Below, piece after piece: positions 1-8,902 of a DNA stretch of 64,000 bases (its first letter is position 1; each line of letters starts with the position of its first letter). Below the pieces are notes generated by a model that was given only the letters and a program-made list of their open reading frames with translations, made no database searches and was not told the DNA's origin. Made by a program: the position numbers and the translations under genes. Where the stretch lies: the NCBI GenBank assembly GCA_963815295.1, contig CAWFFZ010000008.1, forward strand, positions 1 to 64,000, given 5' to 3'. This DNA is from JACDHG01 sp963815295. GTDB lineage: Bacteria; Actinomycetota; Actinomycetes; Propionibacteriales; Nocardioidaceae.

Positions 1-691
1 ATGCCGAGCCACCCTCTACAGTCCGCAAATAGTCCGCAAGACGCGGAGCGACTACGGCGTCAACGGCTGCCCGCGTGCTCTCGTCAGGGTCCGGCCACAT
101 GTGCCCGTAGGTGTCGAGCGTCGTCTTGGCCGACGCGTGGCGCATCCTGTTCTGCACGACCTTGACGTCGGTTCCTGAGGCGATGAGGAGCGACGCGAAG
201 TAGTGCCGGAGGTCGTGGTACCGGAAGCCGTTGGGCAACCCCTCGACCTTGACCCTGGTCGCTCTCATCGCCACCTCGAGTGCCGTAGGCGACAGTTGCC
301 CACCCGACTCATTCGTCAGCAACGTCTCGGCACGCCAGCGGGCAACGTGCGCTGCAAGTTGCGCCGCAAGCGATGCGGGAATCGGAATCGGAGTCCTCGA
401 TGTCTCTGACTTCAACGGCTCCGCTCGGTACTGCACGGACGGGTGAATCACCCCACGCATGAAATCGACATCAGCAACCCGCAACCCACAGGTTTCCGCC
501 GACCGTAGACCGGCGAATGCTCCGAGCAAGACCGCCACCCTCAGTCGTTCGGGGTACGCCTCGTAAAGCGCCCATACCTGCTCCGTGGTCGCAACGTAGG
601 GCCGTTGCTTGGCCTGACCAGGGGACGTGCGCCTAGAGCATGGCGAGCGGGCGATGATGCCGTCATGCACCGCGTCAGCAAACAGTTGCCC
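1..691 (-). pseudogene. Tyrosine recombinase (phage-type integrase), C-terminal part, truncated
   Basis: Translation of the minus strand gives the catalytic domain of a tyrosine site-specific recombinase. A segment like the end of the core-binding domain (LFADAVHDGIIARSPC) leads into a catalytic Arg region (AFAGLRSAETCGL), then the HxxR box (RYHDLRHYFAS), the second His (MRHASAKTTLDTYGH) and the nucleophile Tyr in that last motif. Such enzymes integrate and excise phages and mobile elements. The frame runs off the window at base 1, so the C-terminus is not seen. Upstream of about 691 the reading stays open but no longer resembles an integrase, so the N-terminal DNA-binding half appears lost. 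It is probably the relic of an integrated element. Confidence 0.8.
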
Positions 692-1008
692 TGGTGGGCT
701 CTGCCGTGGCTGTTGTGTGTTGTGGTTTCGGGATCGCGGCGATCCTTGCCAGCGACAGCCGCTCGGCGAGAACCCGCCCTGCACCTCGGCCGAGTCGTCG
801 CTCATCGCCGCAGGCCGGCATGTGGTCGCGCCGTCGCGAGTAATGGGGCGGCCACTACAGCAGGACCATAACCGCCGGATCGGATGCTCATCGGGGTCGC
901 TGTAGTCACCGGGCGTGATCGATCTATTCACGCCAGCTGCGCGGGACTACGATCCGTTGTGTGCGGCTCGATTGGCTCGAATCGGGCTTGAAGCGAAGGG
1001 GCACGGGC
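692..1008. other. Gap without a supported gene
   Basis: This 317-base stretch separates the integrase remnant from the BNR-repeat gene. Short open frames exist on both strands but none has a ribosome site or recognisable protein. The promoter of the downstream exported protein should lie here, but no clear -35/-10 pair was identified. Confidence 0.4.
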
Positions 1009-2940
1009 ATGGGGCTAGCGGTGGATCTCACGAGGACTGCACAGTGGCGGATTCGGGTGCTCGGGGTCAGCGCGGCGGTGGCGCTGCTGGCCGGCATGAG
1101 CGCCCCAGCGATCGGCCAGGTGCCGTCGGCCGACGGCGACGACCAGATCAGCGGGCAGACGTACGTCCGGCACGACGGGGGCACCGATACCGGCATCCGG
1201 CACTGCAACAACGATGCGACCGCCGCCGACGGCGAGTCCGATCCTTCGGCCACTGACGACGCGGACGCGACCGACGGTGGCAGCCGCCGACAGGCCAATG
1301 AGCCCTACTCGGTGGTGGATCCGACGAACCCGGACCACGTCTTCGCCGGATGGAACGACTATTGCCTGACCGACCTCGCAGCCGGGTGGCAGGGCTTCGC
1401 TTACTCGCTGGACGGTGGTGAGAGCTGGACAGACTCGATGGTGCCCGGGTATCCGCAGGACACTTCGGCCGAGGGCATGGCTTCGCCTCTGTTCGGGGAT
1501 CACACCGACGCGGGCGACCCGATCGCCGCGTTCGACAACGACGGCAACCTGTTCGTCGGCGGTATCTCGTTCAACCGGGCTGGCCCGATCAACGGGGATG
1601 TGTATGTCGCGACGTACGGCACGACTCCGCATCCGAGTGGGTATCCGGTGGATTATCTGCGGACGCGCATCGTGGGGAAGGGAACGCCGTCGCGTAACTT
1701 CCAGGGCATCTTCCAGGACAAGCCGATGCTCGAGGTCGACCGGACCGCAAACGCCGCGACTGAGGGCAACGTCTACGTTTGCTGGTCGCGTTTCACTGCC
1801 TTCGGCCAGAATCGCCTCTTGTTCAGCCGCTCGACCGATAGCGGAATGTCGTTCTCGAGGCCGATCTCGATTGCCAATCCCGGCCTCGCGTCGATCCAGG
1901 GTTGTGACATCGCCATCGAGGGTGACGGGGACGTCTACGTGACCATGCGAACGTTCGACGACAGCTCCTCGAAGCGGGTCAACGGCCTGGCCTACGCACG
2001 CTCGACCGACGGTGGTGTGAGTTTCACGAGGGCGAGGATGATCCGTGGGATCACACCGTACGCGCCGGCCGACCCGACACGTGACTGCGGCGACGGCCCC
2101 TTCCTGTGCGAAGGCGAGTTCGTCTTCCACCGCGTCCCGCTCGAGCCTCGGGTGACCGCCGACCAGAACAGCACCAGCAACGGGGTCTTCCTCGTCTACA
2201 ACGAAATCGATCCTGCCACCGTGGAGGAGAGCCAGACCTCCTATGCATCCGCCGACGGGAACAACGTCGGACAGTCCCAGGTTTACGTCGTGTACTCGAA
2301 GAACAACGGCGCGACCTGGAGCCCTCCGACGGCCGTGAACGAGCAGTCTGTCGGCCATCAGTACTTCCCCGACATCGACGCATTGAACGGTCGACTGGCG
2401 GTGATTTGGCAGGACAACCGCGCCGACGACGACTACAGCGTGCAGTTGCCGATCGGCAACATCCGCAACGCACTGGGTCAGTCGGTTTCGTCGGACGAGA
2501 ACCCCGCCGACGCGGAGGCCGCGATCGTCAACTCCTACGTCGCCTCCGCCACCACGGCAGCGGTCGCCTTCGGTGCTGCCGTCACCGTGTCGAGCGTAGG
2601 TCACCAGTCACAGTTCGAGATGTTCGGCAACCGGGACACTCCGTTCCAGGGCGACTACAACTGGATCTCGCTGGCCGAGAGCGAAGGAGGCCTCGTCGGC
2701 TACACGTCGTGGACCGACAACCGCAACGTCGAGCCCGGAGACGACCCGCGCGAGGAAGACTACGACGACAACTTCGATGTCCGGCAGTGCCGCGACGATC
2801 TCGCCACCGATGATCCGGCTGGGCTCCTCGACAGCGAGATGCCACTGGCCCGCAGAGACGCCCCGTTCGGCGGGGACACCTGTGGAAACGCGGGCGGGCT
2901 GGACCAGGACATCTACGGAATCTCGTTCACCCTGCCGTAG
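1009..2940 (+). CDS. Exported BNR/Asp-box repeat protein (sialidase-like fold)
   Basis: The 643-residue protein begins with a signal peptide: basic start, a hydrophobic run near residues 17-30 and an APAIG-Q cleavage-like site near 36. Four Asp-box motifs follow at about residues 132 (SLDGGESW), 273 (STDSGMSF), 330 (STDGGVSF) and 429 (SKNNGATW). Asp boxes mark the beta-propeller of sialidases and related secreted glycosidases or sugar-binding proteins. The Arg triad of true sialidases could not be assigned, so enzymatic activity is uncertain. ATG at 1009 is preferred over an in-frame GTG at 961 because it follows a purine-rich stretch (GAAGCGAAGGGG) and places the signal peptide correctly. 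It stands alone, 250 bases before the lysin-like pair. Confidence 0.75.
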   Translation: MGLAVDLTRTAQWRIRVLGVSAAVALLAGMSAPAIGQVPSADGDDQISGQTYVRHDGGTDTGIRHCNNDATAADGESDPSATDDADATDGGSRRQANEPYSVVDPTNPDHVFAGWNDYCLTDLAAGWQGFAYSLDGGESWTDSMVPGYPQDTSAEGMASPLFGDHTDAGDPIAAFDNDGNLFVGGISFNRAGPINGDVYVATYGTTPHPSGYPVDYLRTRIVGKGTPSRNFQGIFQDKPMLEVDRTANAATEGNVYVCWSRFTAFGQNRLLFSRSTDSGMSFSRPISIANPGLASIQGCDIAIEGDGDVYVTMRTFDDSSSKRVNGLAYARSTDGGVSFTRARMIRGITPYAPADPTRDCGDGPFLCEGEFVFHRVPLEPRVTADQNSTSNGVFLVYNEIDPATVEESQTSYASADGNNVGQSQVYVVYSKNNGATWSPPTAVNEQSVGHQYFPDIDALNGRLAVIWQDNRADDDYSVQLPIGNIRNALGQSVSSDENPADAEAAIVNSYVASATTAAVAFGAAVTVSSVGHQSQFEMFGNRDTPFQGDYNWISLAESEGGLVGYTSWTDNRNVEPGDDPREEDYDDNFDVRQCRDDLATDDPAGLLDSEMPLARRDAPFGGDTCGNAGGLDQDIYGISFTLP

Positions 2941-3188
2941 GAGCGGCCGAGTAGCCGTAGGAGGATGCCTGCAACTGCCACTGTCATCGGAGAACGCATC
3001 CGATGATGCGCGGTGCCTAGATCGGCGTAACAGCATTGCGTCGTGGATTGTGAGGGTTTCGCAGGCAGCCGCCGGGTTCGCAGTGGACGCGCGCGAGTTT
3101 TGCCGGTACAACATCCGTAGGCTCCGGTTCGTGCGGTGCACCATGGACGCTGGGGTGGGGCACGAACGACCTGGTCGGCATTGGAGGC

Positions 3189-4030
3189 GTGGCCATTGTG
3201 AAGTTTCCGGGTGCGATCGTGAAGCTGATCCCGCACGGGTCGGAGGACCCTGCGATTGTGCCTTGTGGGTTGGTCTTCCACGTCGCGGTCAACACCGGCC
3301 CGAGCCTCTTCGACGGAGGCTTCTCCGCCCCCGGTGTCGAGTCGCACTTCTACGTCCGCTTCACCGGGGAGGTCGAGCAGTATCGCGACACCGGCATTCA
3401 GGCCGACGCGCAACTCGACGGTAACAGCTTCGAGCTGGACGGAAAGGTCGTCGGCTTCCTCTCGGTCGAAACCGCGGGTCTCGGGGAGGGAGTCTGGACC
3501 GAGGCGCAGCTCACGAGTTTGAAGAAGCTGTCTCGGTGGGTGCACGAGCAGTTCGACGTTCCGTTGCGGGTGTGCCCCGCCTGGAACAAGCCGGGCTTCG
3601 GCTATCACACGATGTTCGGGTCACCCAGCCGGTGGACGCCGGTTGTGAAGAGCTGTCCGGACCGGACCGCATCGAGCAGTTCAACACCATCATCGTGCCG
3701 TGGCTTGAGGCTGGGGCGCCAGAAGAGGAACCTGACATGCAGTTCGACGACAAGATTCCGGACACGCACAAGACGGTGCGCGACGCTCTGGTCGCGGCGA
3801 TCAACGCCGAGCGTGCGATCGAGGCGCTCAGCAGGCGGCAGGCCAGGCGCCATCAACGGCTGCTGGAGCGGCAGCAGCGGCTCACCGCGAGGTTGGCGAC
3901 CGCCACCCAGGTACTGAGCGACCTTCCCGAAGGGGTCACCGAGGAAGAGATCCGCGGCTTGCTCGAGAAGGTCGAAGCGACCTTGCAGGAAGCCGTCGAG
4001 GACGCCTCAGACGATTCAGACGAGGGGTGA
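3189..4030 (+). pseudogene. Peptidoglycan amidase-like protein with 97-residue C-terminal module, one-base frameshift
   Basis: From GTG at 3189 (ribosome site TTGGAGG at 3181) the frame encodes a PGRP/amidase_2-like domain. Candidate zinc ligands are His31 (VFHVAVN) and a later His (GFGYHTMFGSP), followed by the KSCPG-type end of the fold. Members cut between MurNAc and the stem peptide of peptidoglycan. Inside that KSCPGPDR motif, near 3651, one base is missing and the frame changes; the rest continues to 4030. The C-terminal 97 residues match those of the next gene closely, end in an acidic tail and could be made separately from ATG 3737. The deletion could be a sequencing error or real inactivation. 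The context, with an integrase relic upstream, suggests a phage or defective-phage lysin. Confidence 0.65.
3737..4030 (+). CDS. Possible internally initiated C-terminal module of the amidase-like gene
   Basis: ATG 3737 lies in frame at the exact start of the module shared with the next gene. It is preceded by AGAGGA seven bases upstream, a good ribosome site inside a coding region. Translation gives 97 residues: a helical, Arg/Gln-rich, coiled-coil-like body and an acidic end. It lies beyond the frameshift, so it could still be made if the upstream domain is dead. Internally started C-terminal subunits are known for several phage endolysins. Separate expression here is inferred from the start signal only. 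Confidence 0.35.
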   Translation: MQFDDKIPDTHKTVRDALVAAINAERAIEALSRRQARRHQRLLERQQRLTARLATATQVLSDLPEGVTEEEIRGLLEKVEATLQEAVEDASDDSDEG

Positions 4031-4040
4031 GCGAGGCGCC

Positions 4041-4835
4041 ATGCCTGACATGGATAGCGACCCGACGAGCGAGGCCTACCAGCGCCTGGACTTCACGCCT
4101 GACAGCTCGGGCCGGCATCGCTTCATCAACCGGCGGACGAACGTGATGCTGGACCTCGCGAGAAAGAAGATGGGGTTCGACATCGTCGTCATCCAGGGCT
4201 CCTACATGCTCCCGGCCGAGGTTGCCGATGCTTCGGAGCACACCCACGACGGCGGTGGCGTCCTCGATCTGCGCACCCATGACATTCCAGCCGGAATCGG
4301 CACGACTCGTGCGGTGCGGGCGTTGCGCGAGGTCGGCTTCGCGGCGTTCCATCGAACCCACCCGCCGTTCAAGGAGGACCACATCCACGCCGTCGCCATC
4401 GGCGATGTGGAGATGGATCCGAGCGCCAGGAACCAGGTGGACCAGTACATCAATGATGAGCTTGACGGGCTGGGCAGCAACGACACAGGCCCGAGGGTCA
4501 GGCCCGTTGTCATCTTCGACTACGACAGACAGGGGTTTGACATGCAACTGGACGAAAAGATTCCCGGCACGCACAAGACCGTAGGTGAGGCGCTGCTCGC
4601 CGCCATCAACGCCGAGCGCGCGATCGAGTCGCTGAGCAAGCGGCAGGCCAAGCGCAACCAGCGCCTGGTGAAGCGATCGAAGCGGTTGACCCAGCAAGTT
4701 ACGGCCACCGCCGAGGCTGTGAACAGGCTGCCTGAAGGGGCCACCAAGCAAGAAGTGAAAACTCTGCTGCTGGGCCTCGGCGAGGACCTCCAAGAGCTTG
4801 TCGTGACCGACGACGACAACGATGACGACAGCTGA
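4041..4835 (+). CDS. M15-type D,D-/L,D-carboxypeptidase-like protein with shared C-terminal module
   Basis: The 264-residue protein starts ten bases after the amidase-like gene. Residues 10-130 resemble the M15 metallopeptidase fold: HTH(D)GGGVLDL supplies His67/His69 and Asp76, and DHIHAV supplies His114/His116, the usual pattern of zinc ligands. Such enzymes trim peptidoglycan peptides and occur as phage endolysins. A linker leads to a 97-residue C-terminal module (from residue 168) that is about half identical, and exactly equal in length, to the module of the preceding gene. No signal peptide is seen, as expected for a holin-dependent lysin, but no holin gene was found nearby. Assignment to M15 rests on motifs only. 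Confidence 0.65.
   Translation: MPDMDSDPTSEAYQRLDFTPDSSGRHRFINRRTNVMLDLARKKMGFDIVVIQGSYMLPAEVADASEHTHDGGGVLDLRTHDIPAGIGTTRAVRALREVGFAAFHRTHPPFKEDHIHAVAIGDVEMDPSARNQVDQYINDELDGLGSNDTGPRVRPVVIFDYDRQGFDMQLDEKIPGTHKTVGEALLAAINAERAIESLSKRQAKRNQRLVKRSKRLTQQVTATAEAVNRLPEGATKQEVKTLLLGLGEDLQELVVTDDDNDDDS
4542..4835 (+). CDS. Possible internally initiated C-terminal module of the M15-like gene
   Basis: ATG 4542 begins the shared module and follows AGGGG with six bases between, a ribosome site as good as that of many full genes here. The product would be 97 residues, the same length as the module starting at 3737. The matching signals in two paralogous positions argue against chance. No expression evidence is available from sequence. 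Confidence 0.35.
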   Translation: MQLDEKIPGTHKTVGEALLAAINAERAIESLSKRQAKRNQRLVKRSKRLTQQVTATAEAVNRLPEGATKQEVKTLLLGLGEDLQELVVTDDDNDDDS

Positions 4836-5016
4836 GTCAGCGGGTACCACCAGCCCGTGTGTCCCTGGTCAGATGGCCGACGTCAGCTCCTCGGACGCGA
4901 CCCGGGCCACGGTGTGTCGGATGCTTGCCTTTCGCGATGTCGTACCTTCCGCGGCGCAGGTTCGGCACGGCGCTCCCCGTGGTCTCTTCCCCTGATGATG
5001 CCCGCAGCAGTTCTAA

Positions 5017-5125
5017 GGGCACTGTTGCGTTGAGGACCGTGACGCACGGAAGACTGTTCTCGTGGCTTCTTCCGCATCGGTTTCGGTGTTTGCAGGGTTC
5101 CGGTTCCCGCGGGAGGTGATCTCGG
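5017..5125 (+). mobile_element. IS6-type insertion sequence remnant, transposase start end
   Basis: Begins with the terminal repeat GGGCACTGTTGCGTTGA, matching the start-side end of the copy at 21401-22206. The coding part that follows corresponds to the first residues of the IS6 transposase (FAGFRFPREVIS) but is frameshifted and stops matching at 5125. The missing remainder of a copy in the same orientation reappears in part at 8903-9231. Confidence 0.75.
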
Positions 5126-5250
5126 CACCCCGAACGCGGTATGACGCATATCCCGCGGACCGGCGGACGCGGCAGCCCGAGATGCCTGCCTCGGCTCGGT
5201 GCCACCCAACGAAGAAGAGTGTCGCGATGCTCAACGGCCCGACGATGTCG

Positions 5251-5985
5251 CTAGATCATGTGTCCGCCGTTGACTGTGATTCGCTGGCCAGTGATGAAGC
5301 CGCCGGCGTCCGACGCCAGGTGCGCCACCATCGCGGCGACGTCGTCTGGCGTTCCAGTTCGTCTCAGCGGCACTTCGGCTGCGTAGGAGTCAGTGTCGAT
5401 CCCGGCGTGGCGCTCGACCGGAATCCACCCGGGTTGGACGAGATTGACAGTGATGCCATCCGGGCCGAGCTCCTTCGCCCACACCTTGGTGAGCCCGATC
5501 TGGGCGTTCTTGGCCGCCACGTACGCCGACATGCCTGGCGCAGCCCGATCCGCCAGGTCGGAACCGATCAGGATGACCCGCCCGTCGCCGGAGGACCGCA
5601 GGCTCGGAAGGGCCGCCTGTACGAGCAGGGTGGGACTCTTGACGAAGAACTCCAGCTGGTCGAGATGGGAACGCCACGTCAGGTCGACCAGGCTCACCTC
5701 CGGCTGCGGGCCGGTGGCGTTGGCGACGACCGCAGTGACCGGACCAAGGGCCTCGGAGACCTGGGCGAACAGACTCGCTACCCCGTCCTCATCGACGACA
5801 TCAGCACCGAATGCCTCCGCATCACCGCCAGCTCTTCTGATCCGTTCAACGACCGAGATGGCCGCCTCCCGACCACGTAGGTAGTTGACTGCAACCGGGC
5901 GACCATCGGCTGCGAGTCGCAACGCGATTGCCGCACCGATCCCACGCGAAGCACCCGTTACGACCGCAACCCCAGACGTAGCCAC
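5251..5985 (-). CDS. Short-chain dehydrogenase/reductase (3-oxoacyl-ACP reductase-like)
   Basis: The 244-residue protein has the classical SDR features: TGASRGIG cofactor loop at residues 10-17, catalytic Ser142, Tyr155 and Lys159 (YVAAK), and a C-terminal GQRITVNGGHMI typical of FabG-like enzymes. The NNAG motif appears as the variant NATG (89-92). These enzymes reduce or oxidise carbonyl/alcohol substrates with NAD(P)H; the Arg/Asn after the second strand (NYLRGRE) suggests NADPH. The substrate cannot be told from sequence. It stands alone between IS6 remnants, with about 125 bases to the IS6 fragment downstream of its stop. Confidence 0.88.
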   Translation of the reverse strand: MATSGVAVVTGASRGIGAAIALRLAADGRPVAVNYLRGREAAISVVERIRRAGGDAEAFGADVVDEDGVASLFAQVSEALGPVTAVVANATGPQPEVSLVDLTWRSHLDQLEFFVKSPTLLVQAALPSLRSSGDGRVILIGSDLADRAAPGMSAYVAAKNAQIGLTKVWAKELGPDGITVNLVQPGWIPVERHAGIDTDSYAAEVPLRRTGTPDDVAAMVAHLASDAGGFITGQRITVNGGHMI

Positions 5986-6168
5986 GCGCCCATTATTGGC
6001 CGGCGCACCGGACTTGTCGCTGCCGTTCGCCGATGTCCAGGTCCCGGCACCAACTCCGACGGAACTCGACGCCTGCGGCCCCGAACGGGTCGCGCGGGTG
6101 ACGAGCGAAGCCCACGTCGAACGGGCGACGCGCGTCCCCCCAATCAGAGATGCGACAGCTCCATGCGG

Positions 6169-6510
6169 CTATGACTGCACGAGCTCGTAGATGTTGCCGT
6201 CCGGACCCCTGAAGTGCTGCCACGTAGGCCCAGGCTCCCCGAGAAGCTCAACGCCCGCAGCACGCAGTTCGTCGACGGCTTCGGCCAGGTTCTCGACAGC
6301 AAAGCCGACAACTGGCCCCGTCGAGAAGTGTTCTTTTCCCGGGGTCCCTTCGGCGAAGACCTCGGCGTGACGGCCGTCTGGTAGTTCGAACACCCAGAAT
6401 CCAGGCTCCCTGTGTACGAGAGGAAGTGTCAGCACGTCCTTGTAGAAGATCGCCAGCTCTTCGGCGGCGGCCGTGCGTGTGCCTGCCCAACCGATCCCTG
6501 TGATCTGCAA
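6169..6510 (-). CDS. VOC-superfamily (glyoxalase-like) protein
   Basis: A single vicinal-oxygen-chelate domain of 113 residues: ITGIGWAGTRT start, LPLVHREPGFWVFELPDG in the middle, and the typical ending FRGPDGNIYELVQS, whose Glu is the usual last metal ligand. TTG at 6510 is chosen because GGGAGGGA lies two bases upstream and the conserved domain begins there; an ATG at 6567 in the same frame has no ribosome site and adds 19 unconserved residues. Family members include glyoxalases, dioxygenases and antibiotic-binding proteins; the substrate is unknown. Confidence 0.75.
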   Translation of the reverse strand: MQITGIGWAGTRTAAAEELAIFYKDVLTLPLVHREPGFWVFELPDGRHAEVFAEGTPGKEHFSTGPVVGFAVENLAEAVDELRAAGVELLGEPGPTWQHFRGPDGNIYELVQS

Positions 6511-6582
6511 GGTCCCTCCCGGAGGTGTCTGGATGTCGCGTGGTCGAGCCCGATGGAGGCTCGCCATCCCCCAAAGTAGTCG

Positions 6583-6831
6583 TCAGTGATCCAGCGTGCG
6601 GAGCCACGTATCGACTTGGTCGAACGTCCACACCGGGTCCTCGAGTTGCGGCAGGTGCCCGACACCAACCCGTGTACGGAACGTCCAGTCGGGCTGAGAG
6701 GCCGCCAGTGCGGCCGCTGCCGTGAGGTCGACCAGGGGGTCGTCCTCGCCCTGAAGTGACAGCCTAGGTGCGGTGATGCCCGCCAACCGCTCGCGCCAGG
6801 CCGCGGGTCGCGATAACAGTGCAACGATTAG
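6583..6831 (-). pseudogene. Alpha/beta-hydrolase, C-terminal fragment
   Basis: The translated piece ITAPRLSLQGEDDPLV ... GVGHLPQLEDP carries the acid residue region (GEDDPL) and the catalytic His (GVGHLP) of an alpha/beta-hydrolase. The frame is open only to about 6831, where a stop interrupts, and no nucleophile-elbow half is found upstream. Only the last 80 or so residues of a roughly 250-residue enzyme remain. It lies 72 bases upstream of the VOC gene. Confidence 0.7.
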
Positions 6832-7059
6832 CTAACGCCGGCGCATAAGTGGCGTCCAGCGAGTGGCGGCGGCCGAGGTCGCCTGTCAATCGTGGGGCAG
6901 TGTCGAGGGACGCTACCCATCGTGCGTCGGCCGGGCGCCATGACGCGGCGGAGTGGAGCCGGCCAGTCGCATGCACGCCTCGGGTCGTGGGCGGCGGTCG
7001 CGGCAACCGGCGCAGCGCGCGAGGCCCTGGCAAGGATGAGCCGGATCTTCTTAGCGACG

Positions 7060-8463
7060 CTACGAGTTGGACACGACGAAAGGCGGGCGCACGACCTGGT
7101 TGTCCCTCGTGAGCGCGGTCATCAGGTGCAGCGACCCGTCCGGCATCAGGCCCGAGACCGGGGTCAGCCGCGCCTCGTCCCCGTCGACCTCGACGAGCAG
7201 CAGGTGCGCCTGAGCGGCCCAGGCAGTGGTGTGAGCGTCCTCGAACCACTCGGGGATCTCCTCGCGGAGCTTCCCGCCTGCCCCGGAGATGACGTACGTG
7301 CGGCCGTCCACCTCCGACACCTGGAAGTTGTGCTCGTGCCCCGCCAGCACGAGCCGCACCCCGCCACGGTCGAAGAGCGGCAGCACGCTCTCGAGCATCT
7401 CCTCGTCGTTCCCGTGCTCCGGCCCGGCGCAGAAAAGCGGGTGGTGGGAGAAAGGAATCCGCCAGACGGTGTCGTCCACGCCTACCGCGTCCTCGAGCCA
7501 TTGCTGGTGCTCGGGCACCTGGAAAAACCGGTGGTACTCCGGGTCGTCGCTGTCCTGGGAGGTGTCGATGCAGATCAGTTCGAGGTCCCGGCCGTAACCG
7601 AAGCGGTAGAACAGCCCCGGCCCCACCGACGCGCGGTCCTGCTGGTCGCGGAAGCGTTCGTGGACGTGAAAGTTGTCCTCCATCTGCTCCCGGTCGTCGC
7701 TGCCCTCGGTGTCGGTCGTGTCGTGGTTTCCGATCGCGGGAAACACCGGGACCCGCGAGATCGCGTAGCGGTAGGGCTGGAAGAAGCTGGAGTACCAGTC
7801 GTCGTCCTCCCCGCCGCTCTCGTCGTCGACCTGCCCCTGCTCGCCCTGGTAGATGTTGTCGCCCAACGACAGCACGAAGCGCACGTCGTGGTTCCGCACG
7901 AGTTCGTCGAGCACGTCGGCGATGCGTCGCTGCCGGCGGCTGGACTCGCTGTCCGACTTGATCCCGACGCCGTAGTCGCCCATCGCGACGAACCGCACCG
8001 GCGGGGTCGCGCTGTCCGGGGCCGGGAAGGTGTGGAACCCCAGGTCATAGGTCCTGCCCGGCCCGAGGTCGTAGCCGCCCGACGCGGTAGGCACCCAGTC
8101 TCGACGCTGGCCGGCCGCCCACTCCCGGCCGTCGACCCGGATGCGATAGCCGTACGACGTGTCGGGCGCGAGGTCCTCCACCCACAGCCAGCACTTGTCT
8201 GCTGTGCGCGCCCCCGCGACGACCTCGCCCCCGGCGTCCAGCACCTCGACCTGAGCCTCACCGAAGGACTCTGCGCCGTGCCCGATCGACGTACGCCGTC
8301 CCACAGCCTCCTGGAGCTCCGAGTCGTCAAGGATGTTCCACCGGCCGCCCGCCTCGTCACGCCGGAACCAGAAGGCCCCCCAGGCGATCAGGACCCGGTC
8401 GTGCGAGAGGTCGACCAAGTGGACAAACTCCTCACGATGGATGTGGTCGTTGTCCGCTCCCAT
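7060..8463 (-). CDS. Metallophosphoesterase, purple-acid-phosphatase-like
   Basis: The 467-residue protein has an N-terminal fibronectin-like part (about 15-145) and a calcineurin-type phosphoesterase domain. The metal motifs are present in order: MGDYG (161-165), GDNIY (201-205), GNHD (245-248), FSHHPLF and GHEHNFQ. This arrangement is that of purple acid phosphatases, which hydrolyse phosphomonoesters with a dinuclear metal centre. No signal peptide is visible, unlike many family members, so it may act in the cytoplasm or the true start may differ. The gene is monocistronic and intact in a neighbourhood of fragments. Confidence 0.85.
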   Translation of the reverse strand: MGADNDHIHREEFVHLVDLSHDRVLIAWGAFWFRRDEAGGRWNILDDSELQEAVGRRTSIGHGAESFGEAQVEVLDAGGEVVAGARTADKCWLWVEDLAPDTSYGYRIRVDGREWAAGQRRDWVPTASGGYDLGPGRTYDLGFHTFPAPDSATPPVRFVAMGDYGVGIKSDSESSRRQRRIADVLDELVRNHDVRFVLSLGDNIYQGEQGQVDDESGGEDDDWYSSFFQPYRYAISRVPVFPAIGNHDTTDTEGSDDREQMEDNFHVHERFRDQQDRASVGPGLFYRFGYGRDLELICIDTSQDSDDPEYHRFFQVPEHQQWLEDAVGVDDTVWRIPFSHHPLFCAGPEHGNDEEMLESVLPLFDRGGVRLVLAGHEHNFQVSEVDGRTYVISGAGGKLREEIPEWFEDAHTTAWAAQAHLLLVEVDGDEARLTPVSGLMPDGSLHLMTALTRDNQVVRPPFVVSNS

Positions 8464-8710
8464 CCAGGCAGCCTAGATCCCAGGCCTTCGCGTCGGCAGA
8501 GCGCTGCCCCTGGCAACATGAAAGGCAGGGTCGGTGACGGCGTGCTCGCTCCCGGGCGAGCCAGCCCTCCAGGCGTCGGGCCACCACGCGGGGGCGGTCC
8601 CAATCTGACGGTCGCTTGCGGCTACTAGACGATTCCGTTAGGTCCGTGTCTGGCCAGACTCGGACCGGGTGTTCGGCGGGTGGCTCTCCATGCGGCTGCC
8701 CATCTGAAGG

Positions 8711-8902
8711 GGCGCTGTTGCATTAAGGCGTGGGCCGACAGCGGCACAGGAAGATTTGCTGTCTGGCCCCGTCGAACTCGCAGTTGCAAGGCGCTGCAGG
8801 GCTAGTTCTGTCGGATTCTAAGGCGCTTCCACAAACTTCAGGGAACGTCCGCCTCAGGATTTGCGGTCGCGGCCTAACCCGATCGCTTAATGCAACAGTG
8901 CC
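8711..8902. mobile_element. 192-bp MITE-like element, copy A
   Basis: Bounded by 17-bp inverted ends GGCGCTGTTGCATTAAG and CTTAATGCAACAGTGCC (one mismatch). It is exactly the same length as the element at 23319-23510 and shares with it a subterminal GGCACAGGAAGATTTGC block and a second ATTTGCGG block near the right end; the interior differs. No protein is encoded. Its right end abuts the IS6 transposase remnant directly. The ends resemble IS6 ends for their first 11 bases, so an IS6-type transposase may have moved it. Confidence 0.75.

Noticed and set aside
961..1008. Earlier GTG start for the BNR-repeat protein
   Set aside because: It adds residues before a good signal peptide and has no ribosome site.
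1015..2604. 529-residue open frame on the minus strand opposite the BNR gene
   Set aside because: It mirrors the real gene's codon periodicity, has no ribosome site or domain, and is a typical high-GC antisense shadow.
5885..6223. Small frames between the SDR and VOC genes
   Set aside because: Arg/Pro/Thr-rich, no ribosome site, present on both strands; treated as noise.
6892..8628. 578-residue open frame on the plus strand opposite the metallophosphoesterase
   Set aside because: Composition (VVPRERGHQVQ, many Val/Arg/Pro) is that of an antisense frame; the minus strand has all phosphoesterase motifs.
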